DNA of 64,000 nucleotides from Rikenellaceae bacterium (lineage in GTDB: Bacteria; Bacteroidota; Bacteroidia; Bacteroidales; UBA932): positions 17,407 through 81,406 of the forward strand of contig DOSU01000148.1 in NCBI GenBank assembly GCA_003513895.1. Direction: 5' to 3'. Positions 25,628-35,257 of the stretch are shown in pieces (position 1 is the first letter of the stretch; each line of letters opens with the position of its first letter). The notes beneath the pieces were generated by a model. That model was not told where the DNA came from. It saw only the letters and a program-made list of their open reading frames with translations, and did not search any database. The position numbers and the translations under genes were made by a program.

Positions 25628-27085
25628 ATGTCTCTGCAGGAAAAAACGTTTAAAGGAATAATCTGGAGTTTTATTGACAACTTTGCAAGTCAGGGTGTTG
25701 AATTTATTGTCGGGATTATTCTTGCGCGCATACTCACTCCTCGTGAGTTTGGCCTGATAGGGATGCTGACGGTTTTTATCGCCATAAGCCAGACTTTTAT
25801 AGATAGTGGTTTCACAAATGCGCTGATAAGAAAAAGCAACTGCACCCAAAAAGACTATTCAACTGTATTCTTTTTCAATATATCAGTTTCACTGTTTCTA
25901 TACTTTGTTCTATTTGCTTCGTCCGAAGCAATTGGTTCTTTTTTCAAAGAGCCTCAATTAGGAATACTGTTGAAAGTTCTGGGTTTATGTTTGGTTATTG
26001 GCTCAATCTCAATGATTCAAAAGACAATTCTGACTAAAGAGATAAATTTCAAACAGCAAACTAAGATTTCATTGTTTTCATCGGTAATTTCCGGCGTCAT
26101 TGGAATCCTAATGGCATTATACGGATATGGAGTCTGGAGTCTTGTGGGCAGGGCTATGATATCCTTTATATTAAGTTCGATACTTTTCTGGATAAGCAGC
26201 AAATGGAGGCCTTCGTTTATTTTCAGTAAAAGTTCATTTAAGGAACTTTTTGGATTTGGCAGTAAATTATTGGTAAGTGGTCTTATTGATACGGTTTACA
26301 ATAATATATATTATCTTATTATTGGAAAATATTTCTCAACAAAAGAACTTGGTTTATATACAAGAGCAGATCAGTTCAAAAATATTTTTTCGCAAAATAT
26401 AACCAGTGTGATACAACGAGTGTCATTCCCAACCTTATCATTAATTAAAGAAGATTCTGAGAGGTTAAGGCAGAGTTATCAAAAACTCTTGAGAAGCACG
26501 ATGTTCATTACTTTTTCATTGATGTTCTCGATGGCAGCAATGGCTAAGTCAATGATATTTACTCTTGTTGGCGAAAAATGGCTTCCGGCGGCACCCTACC
26601 TCGAACTACTTTGCTTTGTCGGGATTTTTTATCCCTTGAATTCCCTTAATCTTAATATATTGAATGTGAAGGGGCGTTCAGATCTCTTCTTAAGACTGGA
26701 AATTATTAAGAAGATTATTTTTATCCCGGTGATAGTAATTGGAGTCTTCTTTGGCATAAAAGCACTCATACTGGGTATGATATTCAATTCTCTCTTAGCA
26801 TATTTTATAAACAGTTACTATTCCGGAAGACTTATCGGATATTCGGTCTTTTGCCAGATAAACGATATAAAACCATCATTTTTAATAGGTATGATTGTTG
26901 GCATACTATTATATATTGAGTCTTTATTTATTCCGGGCAACCTGTATATAATTTTTATAATTCAATGTATCTCGGCACCTCTCTTTATTTTGATTTTCTC
27001 GGAGATAACACAATTCAAGGATTATCTTTTTCTAAAAAAGATTATATTTGATTATATATTTAAAAATGATGACAGAGAAAGATAA
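25628..27085 (+). CDS. Polysaccharide flippase (Wzx, MOP superfamily)
   Basis: A 485-residue membrane protein with about twelve to fourteen transmembrane segments. The N-terminal sequence (KGIIWSFIDNFASQGVEF, ILARILTPREFGLIGM) is typical of the WzxC/lipopolysaccharide-biosynthesis branch. It moves the undecaprenyl-linked repeat to the periplasmic face. The aminotransferase start lies within its last codons. Confidence 0.9.
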   Translation: MSLQEKTFKGIIWSFIDNFASQGVEFIVGIILARILTPREFGLIGMLTVFIAISQTFIDSGFTNALIRKSNCTQKDYSTVFFFNISVSLFLYFVLFASSEAIGSFFKEPQLGILLKVLGLCLVIGSISMIQKTILTKEINFKQQTKISLFSSVISGVIGILMALYGYGVWSLVGRAMISFILSSILFWISSKWRPSFIFSKSSFKELFGFGSKLLVSGLIDTVYNNIYYLIIGKYFSTKELGLYTRADQFKNIFSQNITSVIQRVSFPTLSLIKEDSERLRQSYQKLLRSTMFITFSLMFSMAAMAKSMIFTLVGEKWLPAAPYLELLCFVGIFYPLNSLNLNILNVKGRSDLFLRLEIIKKIIFIPVIVIGVFFGIKALILGMIFNSLLAYFINSYYSGRLIGYSVFCQINDIKPSFLIGMIVGILLYIESLFIPGNLYIIFIIQCISAPLFILIFSEITQFKDYLFLKKIIFDYIFKNDDRER

Positions 27086-28184
27086 TATCTATGTTACCCA
27101 ACCGGCGATGCCTCCATTGGGTGAATTTCTTGAATCTCTTACAGAAATATGGGGAAATAAAATATTAACAAATAACGGTCCTTTCCATATTCAGTTTGAG
27201 AAAGCTTTGGCTGAGTATCTCGGCGTAAATTATATCTCTCTCTTTTCCAATGGTACGCTTGCTTTGATTACTGCCTTACAGGCACTCAGGATAACAGGAG
27301 AGGTAATTACGACGCCATTTAGTTTTGTGGCAACAACTCACTCTCTCTGGTGGAATAACATTAAACCAGTATTTGTTGATGTTGAACCGGATTATTTCAC
27401 TTTAGATCCCGAAAAAGTTGAGGCGGCCATTACACCGCAGACTACTGCAATTATGCCTGTTCACGTTTATGGAAATCCTTGCAAGATGGATAGATTGCAG
27501 GAGATTGCAGATACCTACGGGTTAAAAATAATTTATGATGCAGCACATGCATTTGGGGTTAAACAAAACGGAAGTTCGGTGCTTAATTGCGGGAATTTGT
27601 CAATATTAAGTTTCCACGCCACCAAAGTTTTTAATACGATTGAAGGAGGAGCCATAATTTGCCCGGATGAAAAATCAAAGAAAAGGATTGATTACCTCAA
27701 AAACTTTGGATTTGCCGGTGAGACAACTGTAATAGAGCCCGGAATCAATGCAAAGATGAATGAAATTCAAGCTGCATACGGTTTAATTCAGCTTAAATAC
27801 GTAGATCAATATATACAGCAGAGAAAAGAAATTGTTGACTTATATAGAAAAAACCTTATCGGAGTAGACGGAATTGATTTTATGGATGATATGCAGGGAG
27901 TCCTGCATAATTATGCATATTTCCCAATTATTGTGGATACAATAAAATTCGGTAAATCGAGAGATGAACTTTATGAGATATTAAAACAGCACAACATATT
28001 CGGACGCAGATACTTCTATCCGTTGATAAGTCAGTTCCCTACATATCGCGGATTGCCGTCTTCAAGTCAGACTAATCTTCCGGTTGCCACAAAGATTGCA
28101 AGTGAGGTTCTGTGTCTTCCGATATATCCTCATCTCCCTCATTCGGATATAGATAGAATATGTTCAATAATCAGAAAAAAATAA
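27066..28184 (+). CDS. DegT/DnrJ/EryC1-family sugar aminotransferase (VioA/WecE-like)
   Basis: PLP-dependent transaminase of nucleotide-linked keto-sugars. An in-frame start at 27048 is possible, but the ATG at 27066 (372 residues) gives the N-terminus usual for the family. The signature is KILTNNGP, LFSNGTLAL, TTPFSFVATTH, YDAAHAFGV, and the PLP lysine in SFHATKVFNTIEGG. The opening region resembles VioA-type enzymes that make 4-amino-4,6-dideoxy sugars. The next two genes (hexapeptide acyltransferase, WecF-like transferase) fit that reading. The nucleotidyltransferase and dehydratase that would supply its substrate are not in the window. Confidence 0.88.
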   Translation: MMTEKDNIYVTQPAMPPLGEFLESLTEIWGNKILTNNGPFHIQFEKALAEYLGVNYISLFSNGTLALITALQALRITGEVITTPFSFVATTHSLWWNNIKPVFVDVEPDYFTLDPEKVEAAITPQTTAIMPVHVYGNPCKMDRLQEIADTYGLKIIYDAAHAFGVKQNGSSVLNCGNLSILSFHATKVFNTIEGGAIICPDEKSKKRIDYLKNFGFAGETTVIEPGINAKMNEIQAAYGLIQLKYVDQYIQQRKEIVDLYRKNLIGVDGIDFMDDMQGVLHNYAYFPIIVDTIKFGKSRDELYEILKQHNIFGRRYFYPLISQFPTYRGLPSSSQTNLPVATKIASEVLCLPIYPHLPHSDIDRICSIIRKK

Positions 28185-28190
28185 AAAATC

Positions 28191-28727
28191 ATGAATTCAT
28201 TTTACAGTAAAAATGAACTTGATAAAATTGGGTTTAGTAAAGTGGGAGATAATGTACTTATTAGCCGTTTTGCCAGATTTTACAGTCCTGAAAAGATGCA
28301 GATAGGGAACAATGTAAGGATAGACGATTTTTGTATACTCTCAGGCGATATTATACTTCACGATTTTATTCACATTTCTGCTTTTTGCGCCCTGTATGGA
28401 AAATTCGGGATAGAAATTGATGACTATTCCGGCCTGTCTCCAAGGTGTACTGTGTTTAGTGCAACCGATGATTTTTCCGGAGACTTTCTTGTAGGTCCGA
28501 TGGTTAACTCAAGCTTAACGAATGTAAAAGGTGGAAAGGTTATGATAAATAAGTACTGTCAGGTTGGAGCCGGAAGTGTAGTGTTACCTGATATTACTGT
28601 TAGGGAAGGAGTCGCTGTGGGAGCTATGTCACTTGTCAATAAAACACTTGATGAGTGGTCTGTATTTGCAGGAATTCCCTGTAAGTTTGTTAAAAAAAGA
28701 GCGAAAAAAATGCTTGAGCTAATCTAA
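28191..28727 (+). CDS. Left-handed beta-helix (hexapeptide) acyltransferase
   Basis: A 178-residue acyltransferase with repeated hexapeptide turns (MQIGNNVRIDDF, IEIDDYSG, INKYCQVGAGSVV, VREGVAVGAMSLV) and the C-terminal IPCKFVKKRA. Such enzymes place acetyl or other acyl groups on sugar hydroxyl or amino groups using acyl-CoA or acyl-ACP. Position after the aminotransferase suggests N-acylation of the amino sugar. Confidence 0.85.
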   Translation: MNSFYSKNELDKIGFSKVGDNVLISRFARFYSPEKMQIGNNVRIDDFCILSGDIILHDFIHISAFCALYGKFGIEIDDYSGLSPRCTVFSATDDFSGDFLVGPMVNSSLTNVKGGKVMINKYCQVGAGSVVLPDITVREGVAVGAMSLVNKTLDEWSVFAGIPCKFVKKRAKKMLELI

Positions 28728-28740
28728 AAATTCTAAAAAA

Positions 28741-29934
28741 GTGATTGAATCAGACGGGTTATTGCTGCACATTACCGAAGATGAGAAATTTATTGATTAT
28801 GTGATTGATGTGTTTGAGTCAGTCTATCCAAACCGGAATGTCTATTTTGTCGCTTTAAAGGAAAACGAAGATGATCTAAAACTTGTACATTCAAAACACC
28901 CCAATATAGTTAAGGGAAGAATAGATTCTGAGGAGTTTAAAGATTTGATAAAATCGATTAACAGGTTTAAGGGGGTAATCATTCATAATCTTATTACGGA
29001 GTTTAAGCAGGAAGTAATACTTGATGCCAGCCCGGACGTCTACTTTCACTGGATGGCCTGGGGTGCAGATTTGTACTCAATTCCGGTACTGTCCAGAAAT
29101 GTTATTCTGGCGGAAACTCAAAAATTTTTAAATTCATGTCGAAGCCATAAAGAAAGATTGGCTGGAGATATGTATAATAATTACCCGGCAATTTTCAATC
29201 TACTCTACCCTTTCTTCTATGCGGAGAAATCTCCGTTATTAATAAGAATGAGGTGTTACCGGAAAATCAGAAGTGTTTCCACTGTCACGCCCATAGAATA
29301 TTCGTTTGTTAAAAAATACATTTCACATAAAATAAAATATCTGCCCTTTAAGTATATTACAATAGATCAATTTTATTCCGAAAACGAAGCAGATGTTTGT
29401 ACAGATAATAATTTTCTTATTGGAAATTCTGCCACATATGAGAATAATCATATAGATACATTCCTCTTACTCCAAAGATGTGATCTTGAAGATAAATTAC
29501 TTTACTGTCCGTTATCATACGGCGATAAAAAATACAGAGAATTCGTTGTATCTAAAGGGCATGAGCTATTTGGAAAGAAATTTGTCCCTTTGACTGAGTT
29601 TTTGCCGCTAAAAGATTATAATACCTTTTTGCTCACTTGCGGAAATTTAATAATGAACAATATACGGCAACAGGGGATGGGTAATGTAATTATGTCTTTA
29701 TGGAAGGGTGCCAGGGTTTTTATTAACGAGAAGAGTCCCATATATTTATACATGAAAGAAGAGGGTGTTCTATTATATAAGTTGTCAGATTTAGAGAACA
29801 TGAGCCTTCTTCCCGATTTTGAGACACTGGCTAAACATAACAGGCCAATTCTGGAAAATCTGTATAATCGCAATAGAGTGCTCAACGAGACATCTGACCT
29901 GATTAAACAAATCGTTAATTCAAAAATTGCATAA
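28741..29934 (+). CDS. WecF-like 4-acetamido-4,6-dideoxy-sugar transferase
   Basis: A 397-residue protein starting at GTG 28741. It resembles TDP-Fuc4NAc:lipid II transferase (family GT56): HWMAWGADLYSIP, GNSATYENNHIDTFLLL and MNNIRQQGMGN. It would add a 4-amino-4,6-dideoxyhexose to the lipid-linked acceptor, matching the aminotransferase and acyltransferase just upstream. The exact sugar is inferred. Confidence 0.78.
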   Translation: MIESDGLLLHITEDEKFIDYVIDVFESVYPNRNVYFVALKENEDDLKLVHSKHPNIVKGRIDSEEFKDLIKSINRFKGVIIHNLITEFKQEVILDASPDVYFHWMAWGADLYSIPVLSRNVILAETQKFLNSCRSHKERLAGDMYNNYPAIFNLLYPFFYAEKSPLLIRMRCYRKIRSVSTVTPIEYSFVKKYISHKIKYLPFKYITIDQFYSENEADVCTDNNFLIGNSATYENNHIDTFLLLQRCDLEDKLLYCPLSYGDKKYREFVVSKGHELFGKKFVPLTEFLPLKDYNTFLLTCGNLIMNNIRQQGMGNVIMSLWKGARVFINEKSPIYLYMKEEGVLLYKLSDLENMSLLPDFETLAKHNRPILENLYNRNRVLNETSDLIKQIVNSKIA

Positions 29935-29937
29935 TTG

Positions 29938-31062
29938 ATGAAAGCTATATTCGTTCACTTTTATGATTTCTCACAGCATAGCGGAATCAGTAAGAAGATT
30001 CTTTATCAGGTGGATGCTTTGAGAACATGCGGAATGGATGTGGAGTTATGCTATATGGATATCGATGAAAACGGTTGCCAAAAAAGGATAAGTGGGGGTA
30101 CTGTTATTGAAAACTATGGTAATGGATTTTCTGCGAAATTTTTAAAATGGTTCCGTTTCGGAGCATTAACCGATTACATCCTTGAGAATAATATAAAGTT
30201 TGTTTACATAAGGAGTTTCTATAATACCAACCCGTTTCTCCTGAAAATGCTGAGACGGTTGCGAAAAGCAGGTGTTAAGGTTGTGATGGAATTTCCTACC
30301 TATCCATATGACTATGAGGTAAAAGGAGGCCCTCTCAAATACCGGCTTATTTTTTTGTTAAACAGAATTTTCAGAAACAGGCTAAAGAACAATCTGGACA
30401 GAATAATAACATTTACGGATTATCCGGTTATTCACGGAGTAAAAACGATATGTATCTCAAATGGAATAGATTTTAACAACATTAAATTAAAGTTGCAAAA
30501 GAATGAAAACAAAAACCGGCTAAACCTCATAGGTGTGGCGGAGATTCATTTTTGGCACGGATTTGACAGAATTATCAAGGGCCTTGGGGAATATTACAAT
30601 CGGAAAAGAGACATTGATGTACATTTTTATATTGTTGGAGATGGTGCTCCTGAAGATTTAAATTTATTAATTCATTTGTCAAGACAATTTAATATTGAAC
30701 ATTATGTACATTTTCTTGGTAACAGATATGGAGAAGAGCTTGACAGCCTGTTTGAACAATCGGATTTTGGAATAGCCAGCCTTGCCCGGCACAGGTCAAA
30801 TATTACTAAAATAAAAACTTTAAAAACCAGGGAATACGCAGCAAGAGGGATTCCTTTCATATATTCGGAGATTGACGATGATTTCGAGAACATGCCATAT
30901 ATATTAAAAGCACCGGCAGATGAAACTCCAATTGATATTGACCGTATTGTTTCATTTTCAAAATCATTGAGATTAAGCCCCTCGGATATAAGAAATACTA
31001 TAATTAATTCACTTTCCTGGAAAATTCAGATGCAAAAGGTTATAGACGAAATATTTAATTAA
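29938..31062 (+). CDS. Family 4-like glycosyltransferase
   Basis: A 374-residue GT-B protein; the ATG at 29938 is preferred to a TTG three bases earlier. It shows HSGISKKIL near the N-terminus (acceptor domain), ICISNGIDF, IGVAEIHFWHGFDRIIKGL and HFYIVGDG of the donor domain. The usual E-x7-E motif is weak (LKTREYAARGIPFIYS), so substrate use may be unusual. Confidence 0.8.
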   Translation: MKAIFVHFYDFSQHSGISKKILYQVDALRTCGMDVELCYMDIDENGCQKRISGGTVIENYGNGFSAKFLKWFRFGALTDYILENNIKFVYIRSFYNTNPFLLKMLRRLRKAGVKVVMEFPTYPYDYEVKGGPLKYRLIFLLNRIFRNRLKNNLDRIITFTDYPVIHGVKTICISNGIDFNNIKLKLQKNENKNRLNLIGVAEIHFWHGFDRIIKGLGEYYNRKRDIDVHFYIVGDGAPEDLNLLIHLSRQFNIEHYVHFLGNRYGEELDSLFEQSDFGIASLARHRSNITKIKTLKTREYAARGIPFIYSEIDDDFENMPYILKAPADETPIDIDRIVSFSKSLRLSPSDIRNTIINSLSWKIQMQKVIDEIFN

Positions 31063-31063
31063 G

Positions 31064-32251
31064 ATGAACACAATTGAAATTATTTTCTGGCTTTTTCTGT
31101 TCGTCGTATTCTATACCTATTTAGGTTACGGGATATTTCTCTATTTTTTGGTTTTAATTAAAGAGTGTTTTGTCAAAAAAATCGTAACCCCTTCTGCTTT
31201 TTCCGATTTGCCTGAAGTAACTCTTCTGATAGCAGCATATAATGAGGAGGACATCGTAGATGATAAAATGTTAAACACTCGCTCTCTGGACTATCCGAAG
31301 GAAAAGCTTAAGGTTGTCTGGATCACAGACGGGACAACAGACGCTTCAAATGAAAAGCTTGCTGTTTATGATGAAGTTCAGGTTCTTTTTGAACCGGCAA
31401 GACAAGGTAAAACAGCAGCTTTAAACAGAGCCATTCCTTATATTAAGTCGCCAATAGTTGTTTTTACCGATGCAAATACGATGCTGAACAGTCTTGCAAT
31501 TATGGAGATTGTAAATGCTTTCCATGATATTAAAACAGGTTGTGTTGCCGGAGAAAAGAGAATTGCATCTAAAGAGAGAGATTCGGCCTCTTCAGGGGGA
31601 GAGGGAATTTACTGGAAATACGAATCAACTCTCAAATCTCTTGATTCAAGATTGTATTCTGCCGTTGGGGCAGCCGGGGAACTGTTTGCCATAAGACGGG
31701 AACTATTTGAAAAAATGGATAAGGATACTCTGCTGGACGATTTTATCCTGTCAATGAAAATTGCAATGAAAGGATATAGAATCTGTTACTGTAGCAACGC
31801 ATACGCTATTGAGACAGGTACATTGAACATGGCAGAAGAGAAAAAGAGAAAAATACGGATTGCTGCGGGGGGGGTGCAATCGGTATACAGGCTTGCCTCT
31901 CTTTTAAATATCTTTAAATATGGAGTTCTTTCTTTTCAGTACATCTCGCACAGAGTCTTAAGATGGACAATTACTCCTATATTACTATTCCTGCTGCTCC
32001 CCGTCAATGTTGCAATAGTAATTTCGGATAATTCAATTCTCTATTCAATTCTGCTGATTATGCAGATATTCTTTTACTCCCTTGCCCTCCTGGGAAAACA
32101 TTTCGAAGGAAAAGAGCTGAAAAACAAATTCATATTTATCCCTCACTACTTCTTGTTTATGAACCTGAATGTGGTTAAAGGGTTCTTTTACCTGCTCAAA
32201 AAGAAGAGAGGAGACGGAACTTGGGATAAATCACAAAGAATGAAAAATTAA
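31064..32251 (+). CDS. Membrane family 2 glycosyltransferase
   Basis: A 395-residue protein with an N-terminal helix (residues ~5-32) and three C-terminal ones around a GT-A domain: LLIAAYNEEDIVDDKM, DGTTDAS, GKTAALNRAIPY, FTDANTM and LLDDFILSMKIAMKGY. It belongs to the poly-GlcNAc/cellulose synthase-like branch, but the QxxRW motif is replaced by KIRIAAGGVQS. Donor sugar unknown. Confidence 0.87.
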   Translation: MNTIEIIFWLFLFVVFYTYLGYGIFLYFLVLIKECFVKKIVTPSAFSDLPEVTLLIAAYNEEDIVDDKMLNTRSLDYPKEKLKVVWITDGTTDASNEKLAVYDEVQVLFEPARQGKTAALNRAIPYIKSPIVVFTDANTMLNSLAIMEIVNAFHDIKTGCVAGEKRIASKERDSASSGGEGIYWKYESTLKSLDSRLYSAVGAAGELFAIRRELFEKMDKDTLLDDFILSMKIAMKGYRICYCSNAYAIETGTLNMAEEKKRKIRIAAGGVQSVYRLASLLNIFKYGVLSFQYISHRVLRWTITPILLFLLLPVNVAIVISDNSILYSILLIMQIFFYSLALLGKHFEGKELKNKFIFIPHYFLFMNLNVVKGFFYLLKKKRGDGTWDKSQRMKN

Positions 32252-32268
32252 TATTCAAAATCACCAAA

Positions 32269-32880
32269 ATGAGAGAAAGAATATATAACTGGTTAAAACA
32301 AAATCCGGGAATAAAGGCAAAGGTTCATTTTTGTTTAGTTCACCCATATCGTTCCCGCCCTCGCTGGTGGGTGCGTAACTTTCTTATGCCTTTTATTATT
32401 AAAAAAGGTAAAGGAGCATATATTTCTTCAAGTGTAAGAAGAGATCTGTATCCATTCAATAAATTTGAGATAGGGGCAAAGTCTGTGATCGAAGCAAACT
32501 CTGTTTTGAATAATGGAATGGGCAATATAAAAATCGGGGACAATTGTCTAATTGGAATAGGCTCGGTTATTCTGGGAGAAATAGTAATCGGAAACCATGT
32601 CGGCACAGGTCAATACTGCGTATTTACTGGGCTCAATCATAACTATGAATCGCTTAATTCTACATTTGACTTACAGGGGACTTATGCCGATGCTATTGTC
32701 ATAGAAGACGATGTTGTTACCGGGTCGCATGTAATAATTCTGCCTGGCGTAAGAATCGGAACGCATTCGGTTATATCTGCCGGGAGTGTAGTCACCAGAT
32801 CGATTCCTCAATATTCACTTGTATCAGGGAATCCCGCCAAAGTGGTTTTTAATTTTAAAACGGGCCAAAGAGTTAATTAA
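32269..32880 (+). CDS. Hexapeptide-repeat acyltransferase
   Basis: A 203-residue left-handed beta-helix acyltransferase. Repeats run through FEIGAKSVIEANSVLNNG, IKIGDNCLIGIGSVI and IVIGNHVGTG, with the catalytic His in GLNHNYES and the closing VSGNPAKVV. It follows the glycosyltransferases and is one base from the acyl carrier protein gene, so it may use an ACP-bound acyl donor. Confidence 0.86.
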   Translation: MRERIYNWLKQNPGIKAKVHFCLVHPYRSRPRWWVRNFLMPFIIKKGKGAYISSSVRRDLYPFNKFEIGAKSVIEANSVLNNGMGNIKIGDNCLIGIGSVILGEIVIGNHVGTGQYCVFTGLNHNYESLNSTFDLQGTYADAIVIEDDVVTGSHVIILPGVRIGTHSVISAGSVVTRSIPQYSLVSGNPAKVVFNFKTGQRVN

Positions 32881-33123
32881 ATGGAATTTATGAATACAAT
32901 AGAAGAATTCGTTATAAAATTTGCAGAACAGTTTGAATCTGAAGACAGGGAAAGTATAAAGGCCTCTACCAGATATAAAGATTTGGAAGAATGGGACTCT
33001 CTAACTGTTCTTACAATAATATCCATGGTAAATTCAACCTATAATGTTGAGCTTATCGGGGCAGATGTAAGAGGCGCAAATACAGTTGAGGAGCTGTACA
33101 ACTTGGTCGTGTCCAGGATGTAA
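32881..33123 (+). CDS. Acyl carrier protein
   Basis: An 80-residue carrier protein. The phosphopantetheine site is S40 in EEWDSLTVLTI, a DSL motif at the start of helix II, followed by IISMVNSTYNVEL. It is the last gene of the long plus-strand operon and faces the convergent cassette that has its own ACP and ketoacyl synthase III 19 bases away. It probably carries the acyl group used by the preceding acyltransferase. Confidence 0.86.
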   Translation: MEFMNTIEEFVIKFAEQFESEDRESIKASTRYKDLEEWDSLTVLTIISMVNSTYNVELIGADVRGANTVEELYNLVVSRM

Positions 33124-33142
33124 AAAAGATGGTTGGGTTTCT

Positions 33143-34207
33143 TTAGAAATATATTATTTCTGTAAAAGAGAGATGCTCCATTCTTATAATCAAAGAAGCC
33201 CATGTAAGTCCTACTCCAAATCCAGCCAGACAAATCAACAAAGATTCCTTTTTGAGTCTGTCTCCAAGGTTGAATGAAATTGACGTAGGGACCGAAACTC
33301 CATTTGAATTTCCAAAAAACTCAAGGATATTGCTTGGTACTTTTTCATGGGGAATCTGAAGTTTATCGGCCAGCTTAGTTAAAGTGAACTTATTTGGTTG
33401 ATGGAACATAAAATAATCTACATCACCCTTTGTAATACTTGCTTTTTCCAATAGAGACTCAATCATTGGAGGTACTTCCCGCTGAACGAAATTAAATATT
33501 TTATCTCCGTTGGCACAAAGCTGATCTAAGGAACGGAAATTGCCTTCTGTATCCTCTTTCATCTCTGCTGTTACCGGTGATGAAGGTGTTTTAAAACCTC
33601 CGGCAGGTATAATAACTGTATCAAATGCAGTCCCATCCATTTTAATATTTGCGTAAATAGTCTGATTCTTTTCGGATTTCTCTAAAATTGTTACAGAAGC
33701 AGCATCTCCAATCAGTGGGTTGTTGCTTCTGTCTCTTTTAGAAACCTTTTGACTTAAGACATCTGCATTAAGTAAAACTACCTTGTTTATTTCCGGTTGA
33801 TCCAATAGCATGAATGACTGAAAAAGGCCAATTTCATAACCTGCACAACCCTGATTTATGTCAAGGCATATCATATCCTTTTTAAGCCCTAATTTGCCCT
33901 GTATTACATTGCTGGTAGGAGGCAGGATATAATCGGGAGATTGGGTTACAAGTACAATTGCGTCAATATCTTCTTTCTTCAGGAGCTTTTGATCAAAAAG
34001 ATAATTTAAACCATAAATGCACAAATCTGATATAGTCACACCACTTTCCACAATTCTATGGGAGCCGTACCCCATAATTTTCTTTAGTTTGAGAGACTGA
34101 GCTACAGAGAAATTATAATTACCCATCTCATCCTCAAACTTGATTTCGTTTTTTGGCAAGACTGTAAGCAGCCCGGTTATTTTCTTATTTCGAAATATCA
34201 GATTCAT
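33143..34207 (-). CDS. 3-oxoacyl-ACP synthase III-like condensing enzyme or acyltransferase
   Basis: KASIII fold, 354 residues, with an intact Cys-His-Asn triad: C121 in NQGCAGYEI, H269 in FMFHQPNKF and N300 in FFGNSNGVSVP. It could condense acyl units or, as some KASIII relatives do, transfer an acyl group to an alcohol or amine. It overlaps the ACP gene by four bases and is the last gene of the ligase-GNAT-ACP-KASIII operon, which points to a specialised acyl group rather than bulk fatty acid synthesis. Confidence 0.88.
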   Translation of the reverse strand: MNLIFRNKKITGLLTVLPKNEIKFEDEMGNYNFSVAQSLKLKKIMGYGSHRIVESGVTISDLCIYGLNYLFDQKLLKKEDIDAIVLVTQSPDYILPPTSNVIQGKLGLKKDMICLDINQGCAGYEIGLFQSFMLLDQPEINKVVLLNADVLSQKVSKRDRSNNPLIGDAASVTILEKSEKNQTIYANIKMDGTAFDTVIIPAGGFKTPSSPVTAEMKEDTEGNFRSLDQLCANGDKIFNFVQREVPPMIESLLEKASITKGDVDYFMFHQPNKFTLTKLADKLQIPHEKVPSNILEFFGNSNGVSVPTSISFNLGDRLKKESLLICLAGFGVGLTWASLIIRMEHLSFTEIIYF

Positions 34208-34440
34208 ACTATTTTTGCTCCATTCTTTTTCAATAATGCGATTATAGACTCAATGCTGGAAAAATTCTCAGGAAGAATATCCAGCCCATCAATGGAAATT
34301 CCGAATTCCTCATCTAACGAAGAGACTAAACTAACTATATCAAAGCTGTCTAACATACCTTGTTCAATAAAGTCACTCCCTTCGGAAAAATCAAATTCAG
34401 GACGGATTTCCTTCAAAATATCAATTATTTTCTTTTTCAT
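34204..34440 (-). CDS. Acyl/aminoacyl carrier protein
   Basis: A 78-residue carrier protein with modification site S32 in GMLDSFDIVSLV (DSF rather than the usual DSL). DltC-type carrier proteins share such a site and pair with stand-alone adenylating ligases like the one upstream in this operon. It overlaps the GNAT gene by 20 bases and the KASIII gene by four. Confidence 0.88.
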   Translation of the reverse strand: MKKKIIDILKEIRPEFDFSEGSDFIEQGMLDSFDIVSLVSSLDEEFGISIDGLDILPENFSSIESIIALLKKNGAKIV

Positions 34441-35257
34441 TATTAATTAAATTTTTAGTCATAACAATATCATAAAAATTCTCCATTTGAAAACCGTAGT
34501 GCTTATACCTTACCACTGCATTTTCGTTTGATAAAATTACCCAAAAGAACATTAACCGGACATCCTTACTGTCCGAAAAATACTTGTTCAGCAAAGCTGA
34601 CCCAATTTTTTTATCCCGGTGTCCGGGATGAACAAACCAATATCTTAAATATGAAGAGAACCCCTTATTTATATATATAACAAAACCAAGAATCTGACCG
34701 TCTGATGAATATACGCTTACATTCCCGTTGGCTATCCATTTTTTAACCTCATCTGTACCGGGTAATTGTTCGGATACCGGATCGAAATAAGTATAAAGCA
34801 AATCAAGGATATTTTCTGCATGTGTAATTTTTGCTGGTAATATATGGCTATTTATCGCAAAATGTTCATTGTCAGAAACCTTTCTGCTCATTCTGCATAA
34901 TTTTGCGTATTCGCCAAAGCCTGAATTAATAAAGGCATTTGACGTCAAGCCAATATCAGGCATTTTTCCAACCAGATCAACCACAAAACGAACATCATTC
35001 ATTTCGTGATTTAAATGAATAAGTGCTTTTTGTAATGAATCATATGAAGCCGTGACAAAATACAAATTCCGAAAGTCTTTATTAGAGCGTAACAATAGCA
35101 ATGTTTCTGCATGTTGAAAAAAATGCAGGTTTCCGGAATTAATCCAACGGGTAACAATTTCGATATCGGGATAGAAATTTGTAATTATACCTTTCTTCCC
35201 CTCTTTTAAAAATTTTATCTTATCAATTATTTCCTGATAATTAAAAATTTTATCCAT
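34421..35257 (-). CDS. GNAT-family N-acetyltransferase
   Basis: A 278-residue protein. The C-terminal ~110 residues are a GNAT domain: YLRYWFVHPGHRDKKIGSAL contains the pyrophosphate-binding Arg/Gly loop, and the C-terminal ENAVVRYKHYGFQ is typical. The N-terminal ~150 residues (HFFQHAETLLLLRSN) have no clear assignment and may be a substrate domain. It could acylate an amino sugar or the carrier-bound group. It overlaps the ligase gene by eight bases. Confidence 0.8.
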   Translation of the reverse strand: MDKIFNYQEIIDKIKFLKEGKKGIITNFYPDIEIVTRWINSGNLHFFQHAETLLLLRSNKDFRNLYFVTASYDSLQKALIHLNHEMNDVRFVVDLVGKMPDIGLTSNAFINSGFGEYAKLCRMSRKVSDNEHFAINSHILPAKITHAENILDLLYTYFDPVSEQLPGTDEVKKWIANGNVSVYSSDGQILGFVIYINKGFSSYLRYWFVHPGHRDKKIGSALLNKYFSDSKDVRLMFFWVILSNENAVVRYKHYGFQMENFYDIVMTKNLINNEKENN

